Source: an uncultured Eggerthellaceae bacterium
Lineage (GTDB): Bacteria > Actinomycetota > Coriobacteriia > Coriobacteriales > Eggerthellaceae
NCBI GenBank assembly: GCA_934623455.1
Contig: CAKTVK010000088.1
Coordinates: 1 to 8,207 of the forward strand
DNA length: 8,207 nt
Direction: 5' to 3'
Shown here: positions 1-6,090 of the stretch, piece after piece
Layout of the letters: each line of letters begins with the position of its first letter
Position numbering within the stretch: the first letter of the stretch is position 1
Translations under genes and position numbers: made by a program
The notes under the pieces: model-generated
Seen by the model: only the letters and a program-made list of their open reading frames with translations
Told to the model about the DNA's origin: nothing
Databases searched by the model: none

Positions 1-1915
1 CCAGCACGAACGACGGCAGGCCAATCGTCATAGCGCTCACCAGCGTCATCTGGATAGGCTGGAACGGATACTGCCAGGGCAAGAACACGAACAAAACCGC
101 CATTGTTATCGAAAACAGCGTCTTGACCAGGAACAACGATGCAGAACGCTGCAAGTTGTTGATAGAGCGCCTGCCCTCCGCCACCACTTTGGGCATGCTG
201 GCGAAGTCGTTGTCCACCAGCACCAAATGCGCCACGTTACGTGCGGCATCGGAACCCGCCGCCATGGCAACGCTGCAGTCGGCCTGCTTGAGTGCCAGCG
301 TATCATTCACGCCGTCGCCCGTCATGGCAACAACGTGGCCCTCGCTCTGAAGCGCCTGGACAAATTGCTTTTTCTGCTCGGGCTTCACACGACCAAACAC
401 GTGATATTTCTTCATGGCGGCCGCCACGTCTTCGTCGGTTTTCAGCGTAGTGGCGTCCACATAGGCATCGGCGTTCGGCACGCCTACTTTCGCCGCAATG
501 CCGGAAACCGTGCGTGGATCGTCGCCGGAAATCACGTTCACGGTAACGCCCTGTTCCTTGAAGAACTGAATGGTCTGCGCCGCTGTGGAGCGAATCTGAT
601 CATGGATGCAAATGAACGCCAGTGGCTCGGGATCGCCCACCAGCGCGCCATCTTCTGTGAAGCCCGAAACAGAAGCAAGCACCAAAACACGCGCGTCTTT
701 CGCCAGCTCAGAAACGCGTTCCTCGATCAGCGCGTAACGTTGCCCCATAACAAACTGCCCCGCGCCCATGACGTAAGCGGCGCCTTCGAAAACCGCGCCC
801 GACCATTTTTTGTCCGACGAAAACGGTATCGCACGCACCAACGGCAGCACCGTACCCGTTTGCCCCTTGCAATATTCCATGATAGCGCGCGACGTTTCGT
901 TGGGGTCGTTCTCGGCGGCCATGAGCGATGCCAGCGCACTGGCAACCTCTTGCTCGCTGGCGCCCGGCACCAGCTCAACCGCGTTCACTTCCATGGCGCC
1001 CGTGGTGATGGTGCCTGTTTTATCCAGGCACAGCGTGTCCACGCGAGCCAGCGTTTCAATGCAGTACAGCTGCTGGACCAGCACGTTTGACTTCGAAAGA
1101 CGAATAACGGCAACCGCCATAACCGTTGACGTGAGCAAAATCAGGCCCTCGGGAATCATGCCGATCAGCGCGGCGACGGTGCTCAAAATGCAGTCAATCA
1201 AATCGACCGGACCACTTGACAGATAATACTGGCTGCAGAAAAGCGCTCCGCCCACAAACGGGAGCGCAATAGACACATACTTCACAATCTTGTTCAGCGT
1301 GTCCATGATTTCGGAATTGACCTTCTTATGCTTTTTGGCCTCGGCGCTGATCTTGCTTGCATAGTTCTCGGCGCCAACGTGAATCACACGCGCCGTAACG
1401 CTGCCCGCATTCACAAACGACCCGCTCATAAGCACATCCCCGGGCTTTTTGGGAACAAGGTCGCTTTCACCCGTAAGCAGGCTCTCATTCATGTCGCATT
1501 CGCCTGCAATAATTTCGCAGTCCGCGGGAACCTGCATACCGCGCCCCAGGCAAATCACGTCATCGCGAACCACCTGGTCAAGCTCAATTTCCTGGCGCAC
1601 GCCATCACGAATAACGGAAGCATGCGCGCTTGCAACAATAGACAGCTTATCGGTAACCGCTTTCGAGCGAAGCTCCTGAATGATGCCGATGAAAACGTTC
1701 ACGACAATAACGATCATGAACAGCATATTCTTGTAAGAGCCGGTAAGAAAAACGATAACGGCAAGAATCAGGTTCACCGCGTTGAACAGCGTGACCAAGT
1801 TGTCGAAAAGAATCTCCTTGATCGAGCGCGTATGCACGTTCGCATCCATGTTCACATCGCCCGAAGCAATGCGCTGCCGCACCTCTTCGCTGGTCAGACC
1901 CGTTATCTTTTCCAT
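1..1915 (-). CDS. P-type cation-transporting ATPase, CtpE-like (3' end off window)
   Basis: An inner-membrane ATP-driven cation pump. The reading frame starts at ATG 1915-1913, with GAGG five bases upstream, and stays open to the left edge, giving 638 residues. Visible in order: membrane segments M1-M2 (about 38-85), actuator motif TGES at 148-151, M3 (about 209-231), M4 with PEGL at 255-258, phosphorylation site DKTGT at 298-302 (Asp298 is phosphorylated), a nucleotide-binding domain with FSSDKKW near 370, hinge motif TGDGVND at 532-538, then M5 and the start of M6. Related pumps are about 780-800 residues, so roughly 150 residues (M6-M10) are missing. M4 'MIPEGLILLTS' followed by 'IETLARVD' before DKTGT resembles mycobacterial CtpE, reported to take up calcium; calcium as substrate here is inference. 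The usual KGA motif of the nucleotide-binding domain reads MGA (Met383). The gene lies 236 bases after yerC on the same strand. The P-type ATPase call is near certain; the ion is not. Confidence 0.95.
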   Translation of the reverse strand, partial: MEKITGLTSEEVRQRIASGDVNMDANVHTRSIKEILFDNLVTLFNAVNLILAVIVFLTGSYKNMLFMIVIVVNVFIGIIQELRSKAVTDKLSIVASAHASVIRDGVRQEIELDQVVRDDVICLGRGMQVPADCEIIAGECDMNESLLTGESDLVPKKPGDVLMSGSFVNAGSVTARVIHVGAENYASKISAEAKKHKKVNSEIMDTLNKIVKYVSIALPFVGGALFCSQYYLSSGPVDLIDCILSTVAALIGMIPEGLILLTSTVMAVAVIRLSKSNVLVQQLYCIETLARVDTLCLDKTGTITTGAMEVNAVELVPGASEQEVASALASLMAAENDPNETSRAIMEYCKGQTGTVLPLVRAIPFSSDKKWSGAVFEGAAYVMGAGQFVMGQRYALIEERVSELAKDARVLVLASVSGFTEDGALVGDPEPLAFICIHDQIRSTAAQTIQFFKEQGVTVNVISGDDPRTVSGIAAKVGVPNADAYVDATTLKTDEDVAAAMKKYHVFGRVKPEQKKQFVQALQSEGHVVAMTGDGVNDTLALKQADCSVAMAAGSDAARNVAHLVLVDNDFASMPKVVAEGRRSINNLQRSASLFLVKTLFSITMAVLFVFLPWQYPFQPIQMTLVSAMTIGLPSFVL

Positions 1916-2151
1916 TGAAACCTCGAAATCTCTTCTTCTCTCCCTGCATGCGAAGCGGTCGTACTTGAAACGGCTGGCGATCGCCCGTCGAAAGTGCCTG
2001 AAGCAGCCAACCCGCAAGTCCGCCCACACGTCACAGCCGCCCGTCATTCCTGCGCCGCGCACAAAAAGTCACCCGCGCGCCAGCCCGGACTGGCGTACCG
2101 CCCAAAGCGTCTGCCGCTCCTTCGCCCGCCGCGCAGCGCCGCCGCTGGCCG
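1916..2151. other. Gap between yerC and the ATPase gene
   Basis: GC-rich 236 bases with no convincing gene. It holds the ATPase ribosome binding site (GAGG on the minus strand, 1921-1924). On the minus strand, CGCCAG/CTGGCG can form a six-pair hairpin (2078-2095). A run of five T follows about ten bases later (2063-2067), which is too far for a standard intrinsic terminator. No good -35/-10 pair was seen before the ATPase, so read-through from yerC is possible but unproven. Confidence 0.4.
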
Positions 2152-2454
2152 CTACTCCGGTGCGCCGGACTCTTCCAGCGCCTCAAGCGCCGCCGCATAA
2201 CCGCCCGCGCCGTAGCTCAGGCACTTGGACACGCGTGCGATGGTAGTTGCCGATGCCCCCGTTGCCGCCTCGATGGCGGTATAGGAATTCTTCTTCGCAA
2301 GCATGCGCGCCACCTGCAAGCGCTGAGACGTGTCGCGAATCTCGCGAACGGTGAATAGGTCCTGCAACAGCGCGTATATGGTATCAGGGTCGTCAAGGCG
2401 GGACAGAACCGTTAGCAACTCGTCAACCTCGTGCGTTCTTAAATTATCCACCAC
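2152..2454 (-). CDS. YerC/YecD family TrpR-like transcriptional regulator
   Basis: A small DNA-binding protein of about 100 residues, the usual size for the YerC/YecD family, which shares the TrpR repressor fold. The N-terminal part (NLRTHEVDELLTVLSRL) and the stretch TVREIRDTSQRLQVARML are typical of the family. A helix-turn-helix lies at about residues 58-80 (SYTAIEAATGASATTIARVS). There are three in-frame GTG candidates at 2460, 2454 and 2451. I chose 2454 because GAAAGG (2461-2466) then sits six bases upstream; the 2460 start would abut it with no spacing. It follows the cimA stop codon by 13 bases, so the two are almost certainly co-transcribed. TrpR itself uses tryptophan as co-repressor; no ligand or target is known to me for this branch. 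A role in regulating the neighbouring isoleucine gene is only suggested by position. Confidence 0.9.
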   Translation of the reverse strand: MVDNLRTHEVDELLTVLSRLDDPDTIYALLQDLFTVREIRDTSQRLQVARMLAKKNSYTAIEAATGASATTIARVSKCLSYGAGGYAAALEALEESGAPE

Positions 2455-2460
2455 GTTCAC

Positions 2461-2466
2461 CCTTTC
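2461..2466 (-). promoter_or_regulatory. Ribosome binding site deciding the yerC start
   Basis: Minus-strand GAAAGG lies directly against GTG 2460, but six bases before GTG 2454 and nine before GTG 2451. This spacing favours one of the two inner GTG codons as the true start. An AGG further upstream, inside the cimA end (2475-2477), is 14 bases from GTG 2460 and less suitable. Confidence 0.55.
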
Positions 2467-2467
2467 G

Positions 2468-4078
2468 CTATTTTCCTAGCTTGAACAGGCCAAACTCAAT
2501 CGAATCAACAAGCGCGTTCCATGAAGCTTCTATGATGTTCTCCGAAACGCCAATGGTGCCCCACATGTGCTCGCCGTTCCTGGTGGTAATGGCAACGCGC
2601 GTAATGGCATCGGTACCCACGTTCTCGTCCAGAATACGCACCTTGAAGTCCACCAGTTCCATGCCGGCAACTTCGGGATATACCTCGGAAATAGCCAAAC
2701 GCAGCGCGTTATCCAGCGCGCCAACAGGGCCGGCACCTTCGCCTGTGGCAACCACACGCTTTCCGCCCACGTGAATCTTGATGGTTGCTTCGGACATAGC
2801 GTCTTTCGCGAAGGCACCCGTGTCCTCGTAATCATCCACAATCACACGGAAGCTCTCCAACGTGAAATGCGGCTTGACCTGGCCTAAATGACCCCAAATG
2901 AGCATGGCTAAGGAGCCATCGGCAGCCTCGTACGAATAGCCCTTGTTCTCGCGCTGCTTGATGTCCTCCAAAATGCCGGCAACGCGCTTGGGGTACTGCT
3001 CCAGGTCAATGCCAATCGCCCGCGCCCGCGCAACAAGCGACGCCTTGCCCGCTAGCTCGCTTACTACCATATGGGACTTATTGCCCACTGCACCAGGGGA
3101 AACATGCTCGTACGCCTGCGGAAAACGCGCGATGGCGCTGGCATGGAGCCCACCTTTGTGCGCGAACGCTGCCGAACCCACATACGGATGATGCGCCCAA
3201 ACCGACTGGTTGCACGAATCGGCCACAAACGCCGCAACCTCGGAAAGCTCGCGCAGTTTATCGGGCCCCACGCAGAAAAAGCCCATCTTCAGTTCCAAGT
3301 CGGCAATAATGGTGAGCAAGTCGGCATTGCCCACGCGCTCGCCAATGCCGTTGATGGTTCCCTGCACATGACGCGCGCCGGCACGCACTGCCGAAAGGGA
3401 ATTTGCCACCGCGCATCCCGTGTCGTTATGCGTATGAACACCAACGTTCACCTGCGGAAACGCTGCAACAACCGCCGCGGTGATTTCCTCGACCTCAAAC
3501 GGAAGCACGCCGCCGTTTGTCTCGCACAGCGAAACCATGCGCGCACCCGCAGAAACGGCGGCGTCCACGCATGCCAGCGCATATGCCGCGTTCGCCTTGT
3601 AGCCGTCGTAGAAATGCTCGGCGTCCAGCACAACTTCCCTGCCTTGCGCCACCAAGAACGCAACGGAATCGGAAATCATGCGCAGATTTTCCTCGAGTGT
3701 GGTCTCCAGCACGCGCGTGACCTGCAGATCCCACGTTTTTGCAACAACAGCAATAACGGGCGCCTCGCATGCCACTAAATCGGCAAGACCTTTGTCCTGA
3801 TCTGCGGAAACATCCTTATGACACACAGAACCGAACGCCGTCAAACGCACATTTTTCAGCTTGAGCTTGCCCACGCGCTGGAAAAACTCGATGTCCTTTG
3901 GGTTCGAGGCAGGAAAACCACCTTCGATATAATCAATGCCGAACGCATCAAGCCGCTGCACAATGCGCAGCTTATCCTCAACGGAAAGGGCAATCCCTTC
4001 GCCCTGTTCGCCATCGCGCAACGTGCAGTCGTACGTGTAGATTTTCGTTTTCTGAAGCATCTCTTTGCTTGCCGTCAT
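2468..4078 (-). CDS. cimA: (R)-citramalate synthase
   Basis: Condenses pyruvate with acetyl-CoA to (R)-citramalate, the entry step of the threonine-independent route to 2-oxobutanoate and isoleucine; cytoplasmic. The protein is 536 residues from ATG 4078, matching the long citramalate synthase type (about 520-540) rather than a homocitrate or short isopropylmalate synthase. The N-terminal TIM-barrel domain of the HMG-CoA lyase-like family carries TLRDGEQ at 19-25 (catalytic Arg/Asp), the metal-binding HTHND at 215-219 and GIGERVGN at 244-251. The C-terminal third fits the LeuA-type regulatory domain, which in relatives binds the end-product amino acid. GTG 4084 is an alternative in-frame start with AGG only four bases upstream; ATG 4078 has the same AGG at ten bases. 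yerC follows directly. Isopropylmalate synthase is the main alternative, but length and motif context favour cimA. Confidence 0.93.
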   Translation of the reverse strand: MTASKEMLQKTKIYTYDCTLRDGEQGEGIALSVEDKLRIVQRLDAFGIDYIEGGFPASNPKDIEFFQRVGKLKLKNVRLTAFGSVCHKDVSADQDKGLADLVACEAPVIAVVAKTWDLQVTRVLETTLEENLRMISDSVAFLVAQGREVVLDAEHFYDGYKANAAYALACVDAAVSAGARMVSLCETNGGVLPFEVEEITAAVVAAFPQVNVGVHTHNDTGCAVANSLSAVRAGARHVQGTINGIGERVGNADLLTIIADLELKMGFFCVGPDKLRELSEVAAFVADSCNQSVWAHHPYVGSAAFAHKGGLHASAIARFPQAYEHVSPGAVGNKSHMVVSELAGKASLVARARAIGIDLEQYPKRVAGILEDIKQRENKGYSYEAADGSLAMLIWGHLGQVKPHFTLESFRVIVDDYEDTGAFAKDAMSEATIKIHVGGKRVVATGEGAGPVGALDNALRLAISEVYPEVAGMELVDFKVRILDENVGTDAITRVAITTRNGEHMWGTIGVSENIIEASWNALVDSIEFGLFKLGK

Positions 4079-4124
4079 AGCCACTCTACCTGGGAATTCT
4101 CTTATTTCTTTGCTGATGTTCGCG

Positions 4125-4184
4125 CTAAAGGGCCCTTACATTACGCCCATCCGAACGCACTCGTTTGACCTGGAAGGACACCAT
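4125..4184 (-). other. Possible upstream open frame in the cimA leader (19 codons)
   Basis: On the minus strand an ATG at 4184 opens a 19-residue frame (MVSFQVKRVRSDGRNVRAL) ending with TAG at 4125, about 45 bases before cimA. Four of 19 residues are Val and its end runs into the palindrome AAGGGCCCTT. It lacks a good ribosome binding site, has no Ile or Leu run, and no terminator hairpin follows it. It is therefore recorded as a candidate regulatory leader frame rather than as a gene. Confidence 0.2.
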
Positions 4185-4214
4185 GCGGACGCACCCGCGA
4201 ACACAAGAGCGTCT

Positions 4215-4252
4215 ATTATACTCCATCACACGATAGTGCCGCGTTTTGTCAA
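4215..4252 (-). promoter_or_regulatory. Promoter region for cimA
   Basis: On the minus strand there is a consensus TTGACA (4247-4252) and a consensus TATAAT (4215-4220), but they are 26 bases apart, too far to form one sigma-70 promoter. TTGACA can pair with a weaker TGTGAT at 16 bases, and TATAAT may work with a poor -35. Two overlapping promoters, or an activator-dependent one, would explain this. Transcription from TATAAT would give a leader of roughly 130 bases. Confidence 0.5.
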
Positions 4253-4353
4253 AAAACCTGCTCGGTAAAAGAACAGAGTCTTCAAATCCTTCTCTTTTGC
4301 TCGGGCATCGGAACGCAAAGCGCCGCGCGGCACGATACAAAGCAAGTGCGGAG

Positions 4354-4359
4354 TACAAT
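4354..4359 (+). promoter_or_regulatory. Candidate -10 for the DUF3786-like gene
   Basis: TACAAT lies 44 bases before the start codon at 4404. No recognisable -35 is found 16-18 bases upstream, so the assignment is weak. Confidence 0.25.
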
Positions 4360-4403
4360 GAACGAAACAGCGCTGATCAAAGAACAAGGAGGCAAAGGGG
4401 TCC

Positions 4404-5228
4404 ATGGCAGAATCGAATTACGAAAAGACGAAACGTGCCTGCGCGCAAGCGTTTTGCGAAACCGACCACAGCGCGCTTATTGAGCGATTTGGGCTTGAGC
4501 AAGATGCCAATTATCTGTACGTGCGGTTCTTTGAGCAGCGGTTTCGCCTGAGCAAGCGCACAGGCATCATCGAACGCAGCGAAGAATGCGAAGCATCGGG
4601 CGCTGCCGCAACCCCCGACGCTCCGGGCGCCCCCAACGGAGCCGCTGCAACACCTGGCGTCCCCGCAACCCTGGACACCACCGCAGCCAGCGCCCCCGTT
4701 AGCGCTGCAGCCCCAGGCGCTCCCACAGAAACCACTTGGTCAGAAGCGCAATTCAACGAAGCCATGACCATCTACGACCTGCTGGGATATGCCCAACCCA
4801 CCTGCCACGCCAGCAAAACCATGATCAACATGAAAAGCCTGCACACGAAAATAGCGGCAACAGCGCCACGGCCAAGCAGCATTTACGCAGCCCAAGAAGC
4901 ACGCTTGGCCGCGCTTGAGGCGCAGAAGAGCGGCATTTTGGCGCAGGCCGCGCGGGCGCTGGGCGGCGCGCCGCTCGATAAAGCCGATGCATCGGCCCAG
5001 TTCACCGTCATAAATGATCTAACCATGCAAGTTCAGCTCTGGCTTCCCGACGAGGACTTCCCCGCATCGCTTCAATTCTTCTGGGACGAAAACGTGCTGC
5101 AATACATGCATTATGAAACGGTTTGGTACGCAAACGGGTTCATTCTGGAAGAGCTTGAGGCTCAATGTCGGAAACTTCTCGGAGCAGAAGGGGAAGTCCT
5201 ACCGCATGCTCTTCCTGCAAAACGCTAA
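4404..5228 (+). CDS. DUF3786-like protein with Ala/Pro-rich insert
   Basis: A 274-residue soluble protein with no signal peptide or membrane segment. The start at 4404 is supported by AAGGAGG eleven bases upstream. I read it as a DUF3786-type protein: an N-terminal part ending in a strand-like segment (YLYVRFFEQRFRLS, 37-50), a middle segment TIYDLLGYAQPTC (122-134), and a C-terminal part with WLPDEDFPASLQFFWDENV (213-231) followed by an alpha-helical tail. The DEDFPAS/FWDEN block recalls the 'DeeFPaSaqilFD' signature I associate with that family. This is family recall and has not been checked. The family has no firmly established function. Between residues 64 and 110 lies a low-complexity Ala/Pro/Gly/Thr linker with a twice-used GAAATP element. 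Its 3' end overlaps the phosphatase gene on the other strand by 30 bases. Confidence 0.8.
   Translation: MAESNYEKTKRACAQAFCETDHSALIERFGLEQDANYLYVRFFEQRFRLSKRTGIIERSEECEASGAAATPDAPGAPNGAAATPGVPATLDTTAASAPVSAAAPGAPTETTWSEAQFNEAMTIYDLLGYAQPTCHASKTMINMKSLHTKIAATAPRPSSIYAAQEARLAALEAQKSGILAQAARALGGAPLDKADASAQFTVINDLTMQVQLWLPDEDFPASLQFFWDENVLQYMHYETVWYANGFILEELEAQCRKLLGAEGEVLPHALPAKR
4593..4733 (+). repeat. Low-complexity Ala/Pro/Gly/Thr coding segment
   Basis: This stretch encodes residues 64-110 of the DUF3786-like protein. Composition is dominated by Ala, Pro, Gly and Thr, with GAAATP at residues 66-71 and again as GAAATP at 79-84, and repeated APGAP. It looks like an expanded flexible linker rather than a folded part. 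Confidence 0.75.
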
Positions 5229-5660
5229 AAGGCCTGTACAGCCCGCGTAAACGTCGTTGAACGTTGTTTCGAAATCGCCCGTATACCAAGGGTCGGCAAC
5301 GTCGTCGGTCGATCCAGCAAACTCCATGAGCTTGTAGATCTTGCCGTGCGCGGCGGCGCCCAACGCATTTCTCATGTTGCGAATATTCGCAGAATCCATG
5401 CCGATGATCAGGTCAAACTCTTCCGCATCGCTGCGCTTCAAGCGCCGTGCGCGATGTTCTCCGCACGCAATGCCATTTTCTGCTAGCACCCGGCGCGTGC
5501 CACGGTGCGGCGTATTCCCTATTTCTTCCGTGCTGGTCGCGGCAGAGTCGATGGCGAATTCGCCAGCCAGCCCAGCCTCCTTGACCAAGTGCTTCATAAC
5601 GTATTCCGCCATGGGGCTGCGGCAAATGTTGCCATGACAGACAAATAGGATTCTAATCAA
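5199..5660 (-). CDS. Low-molecular-weight protein tyrosine phosphatase
   Basis: A cytoplasmic phosphatase that removes phosphate from tyrosine residues, or from arginine in some bacterial members. The P-loop CHGNICRSP lies at the N-terminus (nucleophile Cys8, Arg14 with the TTG start), and the general-acid loop DPWYTGDF has its Asp at 123. Length is 153 residues, normal for the family. I chose TTG 5660: AGAAGG lies nine bases upstream and the product then begins MIRILFVCHGN, the usual family N-terminus. ATG 5678 is in frame but has no ribosome binding site and adds six unusual residues. In the conserved block after the first strand, SAAT replaces the more common SAGT. No tyrosine kinase gene is adjacent, so its partner is unknown. 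Its end overlaps the convergent DUF3786-like gene by 30 bases. Confidence 0.93.
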   Translation of the reverse strand: MIRILFVCHGNICRSPMAEYVMKHLVKEAGLAGEFAIDSAATSTEEIGNTPHRGTRRVLAENGIACGEHRARRLKRSDAEEFDLIIGMDSANIRNMRNALGAAAHGKIYKLMEFAGSTDDVADPWYTGDFETTFNDVYAGCTGLLAFCRKSMR

Positions 5661-5669
5661 TGTTTCAAA

Positions 5670-5675
5670 CCTTCT
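5670..5675 (-). promoter_or_regulatory. Ribosome binding site selecting a TTG start
   Basis: Minus-strand AGAAGG is nine bases upstream of TTG 5660. It lies inside the longer frame that starts at ATG 5678, so it would be useless for that ATG. Together with the family N-terminus this supports the TTG. Confidence 0.6.
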
Positions 5676-5811
5676 CATTCATACATCGGAATTCTTATAA
5701 GCGAATTGGCGCAACGAACTGCGCGTCGCGGTTCACATAACGCCACAAAGCGTCGGTCAAAAATCACCTACAGTATTATGATGCTTGCCGCAAAACCAAC
5801 CCACAACAACC

Positions 5812-5855
5812 AAAAAAGAAGGGCAAACCGCACCTTTGCAGAACGGTTTACCCTT
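5812..5855 (-). terminator. Intrinsic terminator
   Basis: Read on the minus strand: a 12-pair stem AAGGGTAAACCG (5844-5855) with CGGTTTGCCCTT (5819-5830), containing one U-G pair, a 13-base loop, then CTTTTTT (5812-5818). There is no T-run on the plus-strand side, so it acts only on minus-strand transcripts. It presumably ends the transcript of the TetR gene at 6091-6747, about 235 bases beyond its stop codon, and insulates the phosphatase gene. Confidence 0.85.
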
Positions 5856-5918
5856 ATCGTCAAATACCGCAGCGCTTCACACGCGTCCACCAGGGTTATC
5901 CCGGCAACCACGCACACT

Positions 5919-6047
5919 TGCTCCGAATGTCCTTTGCTCCGAGCGTCCTCCGGGCGCGCGGCGCAACTCACTTGCGCGCAACCACGCGCGCCCGTGCTCC
6001 GAATGTCCTCCGGGCATCGCGCGCAAAGCCTTCTCCGAACACTTTCC
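5919..6047. repeat. Degenerate short direct repeats downstream of tetR
   Basis: On the plus strand the element TGCTCCGANNGTCC occurs at 5919-5932, 5935-5948 and 5995-6008, with a decayed copy near 6031-6047. The second and third copies continue with TCCGGGC, so they share 21 bases with only two differences and are exactly 60 bases apart. The first two are 16 bases apart. The block is non-coding as far as I can tell and lies in the 3' trailer of the upstream TetR gene. Confidence 0.7.
5952..5993. repeat. Nested GC-rich inverted repeat
   Basis: GGGCGCGCG (5952-5960) is perfectly complementary to CGCGCGCCC (5985-5993). Inside, GCGCAA (5961-5966) pairs with TTGCGC (5972-5977) around a five-base loop, leaving a seven-base one-sided bulge. 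This would be a very stable hairpin in RNA from either strand. It has no T-run, so it is not an intrinsic terminator. It fills the space between two copies of the direct repeat. Confidence 0.75.
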
Positions 6048-6090
6048 AAACACTACGCAACCTTACGCGCAGCACCTTGGCATACCGGAA

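Larger units (their letters stand above)
4079..4403. other. Divergent intergenic region between cimA and the DUF3786-like gene
   Basis: About 325 bases that must hold both outward promoters. Towards cimA there are a perfect TATAAT and a separate perfect TTGACA, described separately. Between the TATAAT and cimA is a leader of about 125 bases containing a 19-codon open frame and the palindrome AAGGGCCCTT (4128-4137). Towards the plus-strand gene there is a TACAAT (4354-4359) without a good -35, followed by a strong AAGGAGG (4386-4392). No T-box signature, tRNA or terminator was found. Confidence 0.6.

Noticed and set aside
227..1090. Plus-strand 287-codon frame opposite the ATPase
   Set aside because: His/Arg-rich shadow of the P-type ATPase, which carries all the catalytic motifs on the minus strand.
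1976..1985. GGCGATCGCC palindrome upstream of the ATPase
   Set aside because: A single 10-base palindrome in GC-rich sequence, without relation to a promoter or a second copy.
2062..2095. Possible terminator after yerC
   Set aside because: Six-pair hairpin with the T-run about ten bases away, outside intrinsic terminator geometry.
4085..4215. Possible T-box riboswitch before cimA
   Set aside because: No T-box antiterminator signature and no terminator hairpin with a U-run in the leader.
4270..4310. TTCAAATCC resembling a tRNA T-loop
   Set aside because: The flanking bases do not form the five-pair T-stem and no anticodon or acceptor stem could be built around it.
5768..6049. Minus-strand 93-residue frame with a hydrophobic C-terminus, downstream of tetR
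   Set aside because: It runs through the direct repeats, the strong hairpin and the intrinsic terminator, has an Arg/Cys/Ala-rich shadow-like composition and no supported start. A gene whose end lies beyond the terminator is unlikely.
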